The position numbers and the translations under genes were made by a program. This document shows positions 50,250-62,224 of a stretch of DNA of 64,000 bases, piece after piece. The notes beneath the pieces are model-generated. The model searched no databases. It was given only the letters and a program-made list of their open reading frames with translations, and was not told the DNA's origin. The DNA is from Dipteris shenzhenensis (lineage: Eukaryota > Polypodiophyta > Polypodiopsida > Gleicheniales), in the NCBI GenBank assembly GCA_047967505.1, contig CM106538.1, one strand, 5' to 3'. Every line of letters starts with the position of its first letter. Within the stretch, counting starts at the first letter, position 1.

Positions 50250-53200
50250 TCAAGAATTTTCAAGTTCTTGACGGTACAAAAAGAGGCGGGTAACAAAAGA
50301 TCCTAATGCTGCCGGCGAGGCAGTGGAAAGGACTGATGTTAAGTGTGTGGAGTCTCCCAGTAACTTCCGGTAGTCCTCCCTAATGTGTGCATAACTGGGA
50401 CACTGCAGAGCTATATGTGCCTCTGTCTCCACTGTTTGAGAGTCACAAAATCTGAGGCATGTCGCGGAAGATTCAACCACGCTCCCTTCTCAATTGCAAG
50501 CATGTGAGATCTAGTCCGGAATCTAGCAATATTTCTGCGATAGAGCAAGGGGATGGAAGTGCTGATGTATGCCTGAGCAGGGGCCTCTTTTGTCATATAT
50601 GTGGACCAACATGTGGGGTTGATGTGATCTTGGTAATACTCCAGCTTCACCCTCTTCTTTGTTGTTAGCCATTGAGTTTGTAGAGTGCTTAGTAGGGACA
50701 TCTGAAACTCTTGGATATCAATTCTTGCGGGTGGCATAGTCAGGTATGAGTCTACATTCCATCTCCTGAACCACTTCCTTATATCTGTCCCCCATCCTGT
50801 GCAAATGATCTTGCTCTTATGGTTCTTTTGAAGTTTCATGCTGGCCATCCATGCCCTGTGAGGTAATCTTTCCGTTTGCATTTGTTGTACCTCCACTAAG
50901 TATTGCAGTACTCTAACCATAGCATGGAACTCGATAGGTCTCCTGCCTGTTTCTAATAGTAGCACCTATGGAGTAGTTGCCTTTACACCTAAGTGGCGGC
51001 GTAAGAAAGCCTTCTGCATTTTTTCGATCTCATTCCATGTCGATGGGGGAATGCTGCCTCCCCATACTTCCCCCACTCCATAGAGTATTGTTTGAACCAC
51101 ATATGCATCAAACAAAATGTTCCGAATCTTCCAATTGCGAGTGTTGGTGTGCCTGCAGTCATTTTCAAAGTGATAGTATTTGCCCCAGCCTGCGTCTAGT
51201 CTTCTTTGGACACATTGCCACCATCTATGATCTGCTGGAATATCAATTCCTAGGTATTTAAAAGTATTGACATATTCGAGGGGCTGTCCATCGAATATAA
51301 TGTCTGGGGGATGTAAAGGCTGAATGGTGCACACTGCCATCATTTTGGTTTTGTTGACATTTACCTGCAGCCCGCTCTCTAGACAAAAGGTCTTCAATAT
51401 CTGTAATAGTTTGTGCATGTGGTCGGGATCATATGCAAAAAGAACTATATCATCTGCATATAGCAGTAACAATATTACCCACACTCCTATTTTGGGGCCT
51501 TGTATGTCTTCTGTTGACATAGCTTCTTTTACAAGTTCTTCTAGCCTGTCAATGCATATCCCAAATAAAGTGGGTGAGAGTGGGCAGCCTTGCTTGACTC
51601 CCATGTTGCTTTGAAATGCAGTCAATAGTCCCTGAGATTGCTTCAATCGGCATAGAACTTTTTCATATATCCGGGAGATGCCCACTCTGAGTGTCAGAGG
51701 GACCTCCAGGATGTGCATTCTATCCCATAAACCTCCTCGTGGTACTGTATCAAATGCTTTTCTGAAATCAACAAAGCAACAGAGTAGAGTGTTTCTGTGT
51801 AATCTGCTTTCATCCATGAGGACCCTCAGTGTAACGAGGTGGTCTGCAGTTCTGTGTTCTTTGCGGAAGCCTGCTTGCCCAATAGCCCTTTTCTTGGCTT
51901 CTTCTGCCCAGCTGCTGATTTTTGCTTCAAGTATTGTACTAAAAAGTTTGGCTGGGGTGGAGCTGACCATTATAGTTCGATAATTGGTAACTGAATTTCT
52001 GTCGCCTCCCTTGAAAAGGGGCTGAACCCAATTTTCCTGCCAATCAAGCGGGAAACCATGTTGTAAAGCGTGTGTTAACACCTGTGATAGCCACTCTCTT
52101 GCTTTGTCTCCTGTCCATTTTAGAAATTCAGCGCACATAGACATGTGGTCAGATGCTTTTCCATTGGCCATCTTTTTCAGCCCTGTTTCTATGTCTTCAA
52201 ATGCAAAAGGATTGGGAGAAGCAAGTGGTATCTCTTCAGTCCCCATTTCTGTCGCATTGACATGATTGTAGAGTTTAATGACGTATTCCATCATATCTTC
52301 ATTTGATATATTCCCCATGATCTTTTTCTTCGGACTCTTGACATGCCTCCAACCTTTCTTGGGATTTTTAATGAATGTAAGTAAATCAGATTTTTCCTTT
52401 TCTAGAATGTAATGCCTCTTCTTTTTCCGTGTGAGAGCATTATATTGTTTCTCCTTCTGTCTGTACAAGTTTGTGTTTGGAATGTGTTTCAATGCTTTGC
52501 GCATTTGCTTGCACTCTTCATCGTACCATTTCTTACATGGTAGACCTTTGACCAATTTCTGTCTTGCTTGGGGGGCTACTCCAAACACCTTTGTGGCGGT
52601 GTCCAAGATAGCCTCTTTGAGGGCTCCCCATGTGGGTGTAACTGCCATTGCATTCAGCTTTGCATCTAGTGTGATGGCATATTCTTTCTGTTTCTCTTGA
52701 TCCACCCGGAAGCCTCTTGGATGTGCTGTAATTTTCTGTGTGGGGATTTCAGCCTGCACACTAAGGGTGAGCCACAGGGAGAGATGGTCTGACTCTGGCT
52801 GTTTTGCTCCTATTTTGAGGCTCTGAACGTTAGGTAATGCATCTACATGTGCCAAAGTGCCCTCCACTAGCCGAAAAACATGTAGTCCCATTGGTCCCGG
52901 GAAATAGTTGCATTCCATTTAGTATTGGCATATGTAGACCATTCATCATGCTTCTGAGTGCTCTGCCTTGTGCATTAATGGTGTTATCGTCTGAGATCCT
53001 GTACCATCCGTCATCCACTTCGATTGCATCCTCTTTATCCATTTCATCATGCATGATCGGCTGAAATTGCATTTGTCCAGTTCTTGCATTGAGATCACCC
53101 AGTATTATGACTTTACCTACTTCCTTCAACTCAGCAATGTCTAGGCATAAGGCTACAAATGCATCACTGGTGTCTATTCCATTCCTGCCATAAAAGGGAG

Positions 53201-53525
53201 AGTCATGATGTGGTATATAGCAACCTGCAATGAAGAGAGGGCATGCGCCTTCGACTTTCAGCCATATAAACCTCTTGTATTTGTCGGCTCTGTAGAAACT
53301 GATCTTTTCTGCCAAATGTTCCTGATACATGCATGCTACACCACCTTGACCTCTTTTCCCTATCTGTTTCTCATACACGGTATGCACCATGTATCCTGGT
53401 ACGTCTGGAATCCCGCAAATTTCGCTCTCCCATGTTTCTCCAAGGAAAATGATGTCTGCATCTTGTATGAAAGCATTGATACTAATTCCCTTGTTCCAGG
53501 GGAATCCTCTGCAATTCCAAAACAT
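50250..53525 (-). pseudogene. LINE ORF2: endonuclease, reverse transcriptase, zf-RVT; three lesions
   Basis: Endonuclease from 53525: MFWNCRGFPWNKG, FLGETWE, VIILGDLNARTG. A frameshift near 52870-52890 joins to 52918-50966, open for 650 codons: SDHLSLWL, WYDEECK, DHMSMCAEFLKW, VQPLFKGGDRNSVTNYRTIM, FVDFRKAFDTV, KQGCPLSPTLFGICID, LLLYADDIVLFAY, FKYLGID. A TAG at 50968-50966 interrupts, the same frame continues to about 50440, then a shift leads to CLRFCDSQTVETEAHIALQC (zf-RVT), ending near 50250. The protein nicks the target and copies its own RNA there; this copy needs only a few repairs, so it is rather recent. Confidence 0.88.
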
Positions 53526-53564
53526 TACTTGTAAGGACTTGTGAGTCCCATGGGTCTCGCATCC

Positions 53565-53870
53565 CTATTTGATAGTCTCCTCCATTGGAGGGATTTTCCC
53601 CTGTCGCTTGAGCCTCTCATTGTATTGCTTCCTTCTTATTTCTTGCTGTTTTGGGGTGCGGTCCTCACTGACATAGAAAGGGGAGCCCTTGAGGTATACT
53701 CTACTGCTGTCCAAAATGATGTCACGTTTTGTTGTGTCCATCACTGTGCATACAATGGCTCTTTTACCAGTCGTACCTTCTTCTATTCTACCCACACGAT
53801 GTGCTCCATACACTGCCACATCTGGCATCGTGAAGTGCTCTGCAAAGAACTCTGTCACCTCTTTTGCTAG
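53565..53870 (-). pseudogene. LINE ORF1 C-terminal domain, truncated
   Basis: AKEVTEFFAEHFTMPDVAVY, HRVGRIEEG, KRAIVCTVMDTTKRDIILD then SSRVYLKGSPFYVSEDRTPK. This is the RRM/C-terminal domain pattern of L1 ORF1 (Transposase_22), an RNA-binding chaperone. It is cut at its N-terminus by the 5' truncation. Confidence 0.78.
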
Positions 53871-54476
53871 TGAATACACATGGGAGGCAGATTACCGGGA
53901 TGAATCCCGGGAGACAAGAGGAGTCCGAGGATTGGTAGGAGTGGAAATACTGTATCGATCATCCCTTATGAGGCGATCTCCATTGAGAGATGAGATACAC
54001 ACGTAGGGCTTCTATGGGTTTGTATCGAGGACCTCTTCGTCGCAGTATGCTTTTTCTGCCCAGGACTTCAGAGGCTGAGACCTCACCACATGCAGCCCTC
54101 TATCCAAACATCATGAATTTCTTGAGCCACAGGGAAGTTCTCCTTGTTGGGCACTTCAAGGTGAGGATAGGTACACACCAGGTATCACTCCTATATTTTT
54201 CGTGATGATTCTATCTTATTACCAGATGTTTGATATAGGCAAGGTTGGGATGTCTCGAGTCTCCGCAGATAGATGGGCCTCAAGTCACATCCTATGGACG
54301 TGAATTACTAGACATGGGCGAGATGCATGATCTTATCATCTATGATGGCCTGGATTGTTGGCCCTGCTCAAGCGGGTTCACTTGTTTCTTGCATGGGGAT
54401 ACTCCACCATAGTTGACTATCTCATGGGAACTCCTGCCTTCACTTTACATGATTGACTTTTCCGTCTTACCAACAC
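53871..54476 (+). mobile_element. Plus-strand LINE, part 2: endonuclease remainder
   Basis: Continues part 1: YTWEADYRDESRETRGVRGL, VEILYRSS, then near 54130 HREVLLVGHFKVRIGTHQ (usual EVLLxGDFNARxG). Stops interrupt. It is cut by the short LTR element at 54477. Confidence 0.65.
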
Positions 54477-56688
54477 TGTTGGGATATCTCAAGGTGTATG
54501 CCTCAGGCACACCTTATGTTTCTATGTGTGAGTGCTAGAGGCACAGTTAGGTGCCCACAAGCACAGTTAGGTGGTGGAAAAGCCACATAGGATGATTGAG
54601 TGAATCTAGGAGCAGATTGAGGAGATGATTGTGGAGCTTTGAGGTCATCAGTGATGTCAGTGACCTTGTATGAGGTGCCTACTTAAGGACCTCTTTCTTC
54701 TTCATTCTATAAGCAAGTATTCTGATTTTGTGTCAACTCTACTCTTTCCTTTCAGTATTCCAACATGGTATGAGAGCCATTTGATCCCCCTTGAGCCCAT
54801 TTCTGCCACATCATCATCTTCTTCTTCATCTTCTTCTTCTCCATTTTTCTCTTTCTTCCCAAAATCTTTGAGAGCTTGGTTCTCCACCTACAAACGACCA
54901 TTGCCCAAACCCTCTGAGCTGGAAACTCCTCTAGTATGGGCGAACTTCCACCTGCAAGCAATTGAAGAAAAAACGTCCGTGGTGGCTGCCATTCTCCAAA
55001 CAGCGAATTTCTTCTGTTGCTCAATACTCCCTGCCTGCTCCGCCATTGCCTGAGCCCTCTTAGGAGTAGATGGGCGACCTCAAGACGAAGATTTTGAGCC
55101 ATTTTTCAAGTCATTTGGTTCAGTAACGAGGGAGAAATCGTCAAAACTCAGTTTCAGCCTGTAGTAACTCTCCCGGGCAAAAGTGCGCACCATTTCGTCC
55201 AACCTCTGTGCTGGACCTTCTCTGGTATATGAGCTTTCTTTTGCTTCAAAAAGCCCTCTTTTCCTTGCTTTGAAGAGTGAGCTACAAGCCCTCCAAGTTC
55301 AGCTTTTCATTTTTGACAGTTTTGGACAAGTTTTGAAGATGATGCTACATAAAATGCTACTCTAGCATTTCTGGTCTTTTGAAGTTTTCAATAACTTCAT
55401 TACAAGTGTTGCTTCAGTTTTTCTTTGATTTGCTAGACCTGGTTGTGATTGGAAAGTGTTCATTTCATCCACTTCTATGAAGCATGTAAAAGGAAGCATC
55501 ATTGTTTGAAATCTAGTCACTACTATTTGCTACATTAAATGCTTATATTTTGAAGCATTTCAATTGTTATTCTAAGCCCTGTAAGAGAGAAGACACTACC
55601 CAATACTTGGGTTAGAGCCTCTCATGGCTTGCTTATGCAAAATATGTGAAAAGCCAAAACATAAAGCAATGTCTTGTTATGCTACAAAGGATGAAAATGC
55701 CAAACTGACTTCCTTGTTGAAGATTGCCAAAACAATGGTTGCCAAAAAGGAAGCAACTACAGAGATCTACCCTCTCATGGCACTTTTATTTGACTCCAAG
55801 TACAAGAAAAAGATGAAGCTCAGATACTTAAGATATGCTTCTCTACACAACTATGGAGATGACAAGATAATTGTTCTCTTGAAGGATATGACTTTCAGAT
55901 CCACTTGTTCTATCATAGTACCATCTTATAAGGCACTAGACACTGCCCATGTGGTAAGACCTTGCCTTGACATGGATATTTTGCCTCCACAAGATGAGGC
56001 ATCCCATGAAGATTATGCATTTTAAACTCATCTCTATGTATGCTCCAGATCTCTCTTTTTATGTCAAGGTACTCAGCCTGGATAGTCCTCCAAAATGAAT
56101 GAAAATAAATTATTGTGTTGTGTGTGTTTGTAAACACCTCTGGTCACCTTATGATGTAGGCCATGTGTATGTTTGTTCCATGGTACCTCCTACAGACATT
56201 GTGTGCATGTACATGTAGGAGAGATAACCATTGGAAGGTCTGTTTGTATCCCTTTCTGTTTACCTTACACCCAAGGAAACCCTTGCTAGCATGAGAACCT
56301 AGCCATAGATTTATCCTTGACCACCATGAGATGGCATGAGAAACTATGAGACTAGATGTATCCTTGACATAGCTTGAGGCATTCCCTTGAGGGGGGGTTT
56401 GTTGGGATATCTCAAGGTGTATGCCTCAGGCACACCTTATGTTTCTATGTGTGAGTGCTAGAGGCACAGTTAGGTGCCCACAAGCACAGTTAGGTGGTGG
56501 AAAAGCCACATAGGATGATTGAGTGAATCTAGGAGCAGATTGAGGAGATGATTGTGGAGCTTTGAGGTCATCAGTGATGTCAGTGACCTTGTATGAGGTG
56601 CCTACTTAAGGACCTCTTTCTTCTTCATTCTATAAGCAAGTATTCTGATTTTGTGTCAACTCTACTCTTTCCTTTCAGTGTTCCAACA
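54477..56688 (+). mobile_element. Short non-autonomous LTR element with target duplication AACAC and an intact unrelated ORF
   Basis: LTRs 54477-54765 and 56400-56688, 289 bp each, TGTTGGGATA...CCAACA, seen to differ at one base (near the 3' end). AACAC at 54472-54476 and 56689-56693. PBS TGGTATGAGAGC at 54766-54777 and polypurine tract TTGAGGGGGGG at 56387-56397. The 1634-bp interior has no protease, integrase or RT, so it must use proteins of other elements. The only sound frame is 55624-56025. The element sits in the plus-strand LINE. Confidence 0.93.
55624..56025 (+). CDS. Intact ORF of unknown function inside the short LTR element
   Basis: 133 codons from ATG 55624 to TAA 56023-56025. 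Begins MACLCKICEKPKHKAMSC (four Cys and one His, zinc-binding possible), followed by a Lys-rich helical part (LLKIAKTMVAKKEATTE, KYKKKMKLRYLRYASL) and an acidic end DEASHEDYAF. I do not recognise the family. It is not a pol domain and lacks the CX2CX4HX4C spacing of gag. Another scrap with the ending NKDYAF is at 26371-26388. It could be a captured host sequence or a gag unlike the known ones. Confidence 0.55.
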   Translation: MACLCKICEKPKHKAMSCYATKDENAKLTSLLKIAKTMVAKKEATTEIYPLMALLFDSKYKKKMKLRYLRYASLHNYGDDKIIVLLKDMTFRSTCSIIVPSYKALDTAHVVRPCLDMDILPPQDEASHEDYAF

Positions 56689-56693
56689 AACAC

Positions 56694-57720
56694 TACTAGG
56701 AGCAGACCACACCTATCTGTTTTTTGGTATATCCACACCATTGCCAACATTGCACACTACTATGCCACTCACACACACTACATACCATGACGTACACTTT
56801 GATCACAAATTAAACCAAGTACTCCACATGCCTCTTGACTTACTCATAGACATTGACCACATACCGTTCTTAGAGGATAAAGCCGACCTGATTACATGCT
56901 CTTTATATGAGACCGTCCTACACACTTTCCTACACACCACTTGATCCACACGTCTCCCACCTCTTGAGTTAGTACCCTGCAATAGTTGGTATGATGACGA
57001 GTATAAGGCTTTACGTCAACGACTCTTACTCGAAACTAAAGCATCATCTTCCGATTAAGGCAGAGACGATACATGAGTATTGTCGTCTAGTTCGTCGAAA
57101 GTAGCAAACTTTCGTTCGCCTGAACGAGGAGTTAATAAACATTTTGTTTAGTAACAACTCTCAAGACTTCTGGTGGAGGTTCCTAGAACGACATGCCCCA
57201 TCCCATCTGACGGACAACAAAACATATGGAAAAATGTATCACTAGAGGATCAGGTTTGCAGCTTATGCTCATCACGGGATATAGAGGACGAACGCCACAC
57301 ACTTCTCACCTATTGAGCCTATCAAGATATCAAAGAGCAATACAAATGAAAGATGTCCACACATGCAACGCCAACATCATGTTAATAGGTTAGACTTTTT
57401 ATACTTTGTGATCAACCTAAGTTTGCAAATGGAAAAGACTTGGAAATACCTGATGAAAGAAACTCAAGTTTGGAGAGTAAATTAAAAACCTGCTTTAAAA
57501 GTTGCTCATCCTCTTTGACCAGCCGCCGAAGAGGATAGGCGCTTACATCAAGGAGGTATTAGCACATTGCAGTAAAGTCTTGGACGGAGTATACATACAC
57601 GCAAGAATGCTCGGGGATGCAAACATATGAACCATTCTTGTTGACAGCTATTTTTAGAGCTGCAACATGTTTTTTTTCAATGGATTCTCCTTTGTGCTAT
57701 AGTCCTGTTGGTCTCCAATG
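56694..57720 (+). mobile_element. Plus-strand LINE, part 3: end of endonuclease, linker and zf-RVT; RT deleted
   Basis: Text after the short LTR element continues the LINE: CNSWYDDEYKALRQRLLLE (usual WxDxExKxLR between endonuclease and RT), then at about 57255 CSLCSSRDIEDERHTLL (zf-RVT). The RT between them is absent, so it was deleted. The rest to 57720 is decayed. Confidence 0.6.
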
Positions 57721-58200
57721 GACATTAATAATATCATATCACATCATTTCACACACATGCACACACTTATAGTCACACACACATACAATGTGCAGTGCAC
57801 GCGTGCTTGCGCGTGCACACACATTATAAATGATTATTTCAAGATAGGGAAGAGACTGAGAGAGGAATGGTCCACAATGGAAAAGGTACGAGGCAGCACT
57901 AGTTGGCTGTCCAAAACAGCCAACCTGGGCTTCCAAAATCCCCAAACTATCCAATGGGGCACAAGACATGCAATGTCCACAAAGGACAGCACAATAGTGG
58001 CTGGACAGGAAGGGAAGGAGAGGTTAGCGGAGATGACTCAAGAGCAGGCTGCATCTGAAACAGCCTGTGAAAAGAGCTGCTTGTTTCCCATGCTATCCAT
58101 GATGTATTTGTGCCTTGAGTGCTTTGCTCTTGGCCGTTTCTTTCTTGCTTAAAAGAAGTTTTTTTGGGGAGGAAAAAATAAGAAGAGGGGGGAGGGAGAG
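57721..58200. other. Stretch without recognisable genes; CA-rich
   Basis: A CA-rich run (ACACACATGCACACAC type) lies at 57750-57825. A 144-codon open frame, 57718-58152, has no known motif. G-rich sequence ends it just before the LTR at 58201. Confidence 0.45.
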
Positions 58201-59689
58201 TTAGAAAGCCCAACAGAGGGTACCCGCAGTGGAAGACTGATAGATGTCCCAGAAATTCACACAGAAGTGTTTATACAATGGAATCCGAAACTTCTTTACT
58301 AATGTGTACTCAAACATACATGTGTGCAAGCTAGTGCTCCAGAGATATAGAACCAACAAAATATATTTCCGTCCAAAAGGACACAATACAAAAGGAGGCC
58401 AGAATCCCACCAAATGGTGGTCCTCTATCCTTACCAAAAGGTTTTGTAATACCTCCATGGTACTTCTAATCCCCAATCTTGCGTGCTCCTCGTCGAGCTT
58501 CTGTAGAATTTAGTCACCGTGCCTTGATCCCTGCACCTTGCTGCCCTGGAAGACAGCCTAGGTGTGCAGGCCCTTCCAAGCTGGTCTGCTGCTCCAGTCT
58601 GCTCCTAATCTGCTGCTGTAGTGATCGCAAAATGAGCCCCAAGGGCTCCCCTTTTATAGGGGCTGGGGAACCCCCAAATCAGCTGACCCAGTAGGAGAAA
58701 TAGGCCGATCAAACAGCCCCCCACTGGCTGGCTTTACTGATCTGTCCAGCTGACCCTGGTTAGCTGGCTTTGACCAGACCAACCAGGTCTATATCCAGAT
58801 GGTGGCACACAGCCAGTTGTCCAGGCCCTGCCCTAAATTAGGGGCTGTGCAGGGCCAAGACCTGCCCATACAGGTGCCTCTTAGCTCTGCCATTCTTTCC
58901 TTTGTATAGGCCATGTCCAGGCCTAAACACCCTGTCAATGCTCCGCCCATGGTCCTGCAGACTGCCGTACAGATCCGCCATGTTCCTGCAGTGTTCTCGC
59001 CTCTATTGCAGACCCATTTCTGCTCCAGATCCATCGCCTCAGTTCCGTACAACCTCCTCCATCCAGCCGTACTGCTTACATGGCATCTTCAAGCTGTTGC
59101 AGTGCATTAAGGTTCCACTAACCTGCCAGGTAAGTTCATCTTTGTGCTCCCACGTGGCAAGCTCATGTGCTGTCCATGTGGTAGCCCTATGTCATCTCTT
59201 TTGATTGCTAGTATGCTGCTCACACGGCCGCCAAAGTGCTGCCCATGCGGCAGCCACATCACTTCTTGGCTCACCCTCCCATTCTCTCCTCATATGGGGG
59301 CTTATAGATGGGGAGGTTACCTGACACATCTTGGCGCGATGCCAACTTGTCGATGAAGATGCTCCAGGAGCTCCCATGTCGTAGCCCTTTGGAATACTCT
59401 AGTGCCAATGCCGATTATTGGATTTTCATTGAGTGGCTCCTATTCCACCAAGTCCAATCCTGCACAAGCACCCTAGTACGCAGTTCCATCTTTGGTAGCA
59501 CTAGATGGCACCACCTCCTATAGTCACGTTCCCGCCTTTGAACTCCAGCAATCTAGGTGCTAGCATCCTCCAACTATCCCTCTGATGGTGGGTGAACAGC
59601 CCGGCCATGCTCTCAGGTATGTTTCAACCCGTCATTCATTTGGCAAGGTCTGTAACAAAACAACATACTCTAGGACTCAAATCCCAAGC

Positions 59690-60979
59690 ATTAATCCAGA
59701 TTACGTGGACCATCAGCTTCCATGTGTAGTTTTGTGATGTCCCTCTCTAAGTCATAGCATGCATCTGACTCTAAATCCATAGGTCCTACCGAAGAATCCT
59801 CCTCGGTGTCGGCAATATGAGTAGAGCACATGGATGACTCCAAGCACTCGTCACTGTCCTTCACCTTCACAAAGGTTTCCGACTCCTCATCTGACCATCT
59901 CTCAATGCTAGACATTCTCACCGTAACACCGTGGTCTATATATCTTATCTCAGCAACACCTGGAAATGTGACCTAGAAAAGCGCTCCTGTAACCACCCCA
60001 TTAGCTACATTCTCTGACTCTAAATCTGACTGATCCCCTTCTTTTGATCTGCTTCTTCTTTTATCAATTCTTCGCAAAATGACCTGACTCGTCACAATAG
60101 GAGCACTTTTTCTTGTGCTTCCTCTTCTTCTTGTTTTTTTCATCTGAAGAGTCTGCTCCATCATTAGACTTGTCTTTCTTGGGGTTGCCTTTACCAGGCT
60201 TATCCTTTCCCTTGCCTTTGCTTTCGTCCTGAGCTATAGGGGCTTTGTTATCGAATGCGTCGTATTTCTTCGCTCGAGCCTCTTGTTGTAGAAGCAATGG
60301 TACCAGCTCCTCGAATATGCCCTTTGCTCTGCAATAAACGTAGTCATGAAATTGTTGTAGCTCCTCGTAGGCATGCCAAGCAATAGCCTAGCCATGTTGG
60401 TCATATCGACGAACTGTTGACAACCGATCACTCACCACCTTCATCTTAGTGATGTGATCCTATACTGGATCCCTCTCAGCCATGTTGATGCCATAGAGCT
60501 CCGTCTCTAGGTCTAGAATCCTCACCTCGTTGTTCAGCTCGTACATGTCCCTCAAAGTGGTCTAGGCCTCGAAGGAAGAGGAACTACTGCATCTGCTGTG
60601 GTGCCAATGCCTCCACATCACGAAGTTACCAGGCTTTCACTAACACGGCATCTGCCAGTACAATCAATTCCGGGGTAGTCGCTATAGCTGGAGTCACTGT
60701 GGGTTGAGGCATTACCTCTCCACCTGTTGCAATCTCCCACATCTCTCTCAATACTACATGGCTTTGGACTTTCATCTTCCACAATGGGTAATTAGTCCCA
60801 TCCAACTTACCTGTGTTCCCAAAATTAGGAATAGGATATCTCTGGGCCATGGCAATGAACTGAGAAGAGAGAGAGTTAAACAAGCCTCCCATCCAACTTA
60901 CTTGTGTTCCCAAAATTAGTCCCATCCAACTTACCTGTTTTCCCAAAATTAGGAATAGGATATCTCTGGGCCATGGCAA
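59690..60979 (-). pseudogene. E6 gag, broken, with duplicated start
   Basis: Reading leftward: MAQRYPIPNFGNTGKLDGTN (start near 60850), YPLWKMKVQSHVVLREMWEI, then decayed frames, MARLLLGMPTRSYNNFMTTF at about 60390, and a zinc knuckle CSYCDESGHFAKN at about 60100 within a Lys-rich region. The start is doubled in tandem: 60797-60892 is repeated at 60923-61018, including the ATG. No protease follows. Confidence 0.75.
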
Positions 60980-62117
60980 TGAACTGAGAAGAGAGAGAGT
61001 TAAACAAGCCTCCCTTGAAAAGGTACTGTCCTTCAGACGTCGAAGTTGATTTCCCCCTGCTGAACTTCTGATCAGAGCGCTGATACCATATTAGAAATCC
61101 CAATAGAGGGTACCTGAAGCGGAAGACTGATTGATAACCCAGGAATTCACACAGAAGTGTTAGTACAATGAAATTCAAAACTCCTTTACTTATGTGTACT
61201 TTAAAGATACATGTGTGCAAGCCAGTGAATAGACAATGCTCCAGATATAGAACCAACAAAATATATTTCTGTCCAAAAGGACACAATAAAAAAGGAGTCG
61301 AGAGTCCCACCAAATTGTGGTCCTCTGTCCTCACCAAAAGGTGTTGTCCTACTACCTCTATGGCACTTCTAGATCCCTAAGCATGCGTGCTCCTCGTCGA
61401 GATTTTGTAGACTTTAGTCACCGTGCCTTGATCCCTGCACCTTGCTGTCCTGCAAGACAGCCTAGATGTGCAGCCCCTTCCAAGCTATGTCTGCAGTTCC
61501 TCAGCCCCTTTGTCCTTCTGGATGTAGGCCCAAAGACTACTGGTATACTGCTCCAGTCTGCTGCTGATCTGCTGCTCTAGTGGATGCCAAAATGAGCCCC
61601 AAGGACTCTCCTTTTGTAGGGGCTAGGAGCCCCCAAATCAGCCAATCCAGTAGGGGAAATAGGCCGACCAAACAGCCCCTGGCCAACCTTGCTGCTCTGT
61701 CCAGCCGACCCTGGTTGGCCAGCTTTGACCAGCCCAACCAGGTCTATACCCAGCCGCCAGGCCATGTGGCACACAGCCAGTGGTCCAGGCCCATTTCTGC
61801 CCCAAATCGGGGGCTGCTGCAGGCCCAAGACCTGCCCAATACAGGCACCTTTCAGTCCTCCCATTCTCACCTTTGTTTAGGCCATGTCCAGGCCCTAAAC
61901 ACCCTGTCAATGCTCTGTCCAGGGTCCTGCGGACTGCCGTACAGATCCGCCATGTTCCTGCAATGTTCTCACCTCTATCACAGACCTGCTTCTGCTCCAG
62001 AGCCACTGCCTCAGTTCTGTACAGCGTCCTCCATCCAGCCATACTGCTTGCATGGCATCTTCGAGCTGTTGCAGTCCACCAATGCTCCACTAACCTACCA
62101 GGTAAGTTCACCTTTGT

Positions 62118-62224
62118 GCTGCCCACATGGCAGCTCGTGCTGTCCATGTGGCAGCCCCATGTGATCTCTTTTGATTGCTTGTATGCTGCCCACATGGCAA
62201 CCAAAGTGCTGCCCATGTGGCAGC
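62118..62224. repeat. Four hairpin units in the right LTR of E6
   Basis: 62118-62134 GCTGCC-CACAT-GGCAGC and 62208-62224 GCTGCC-CATGT-GGCAGC are perfect. 62139-62155 (GCTGTC-CATGT-GGCAGC) and 62185-62201 (GCTGCC-CACAT-GGCAAC) have one mismatch each. The left LTR has the matching units at 59160-59255, less perfect. Confidence 0.75.

Larger units (their letters stand above)
50147..53870 (-). mobile_element. Minus-strand LINE, 5' truncated, best preserved LINE in the window
   Basis: Reading leftward: ORF1 C-terminal domain, endonuclease, RT and zf-RVT finger, and a 3' end with a (GAAGTA)n tail seen on the plus strand at 50147-50172. The 5' end is truncated within ORF1. It splits a plus-strand LINE whose endonuclease frame stops at about 50146 and resumes at 53870. 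A short TAGT is found at both borders, too short to prove a target duplication. Confidence 0.85.

Noticed and set aside
50147-53880. Clear target-site duplication of the minus-strand LINE
   Set aside because: Only TAGT is common to both borders; too short to be counted.
54670-55053. 127-codon frame with a Ser run at the LTR edge of the short LTR element
   Set aside because: It starts inside the LTR and crosses the primer-binding site, and the Ser run comes from a TCT/TCA microsatellite. No sign of a protein family.
57718-58152. 144-codon plus-strand ORF as a gene
   Set aside because: CA-rich low-complexity beginning, no motif, adjacent to repeats, no homologous pattern.
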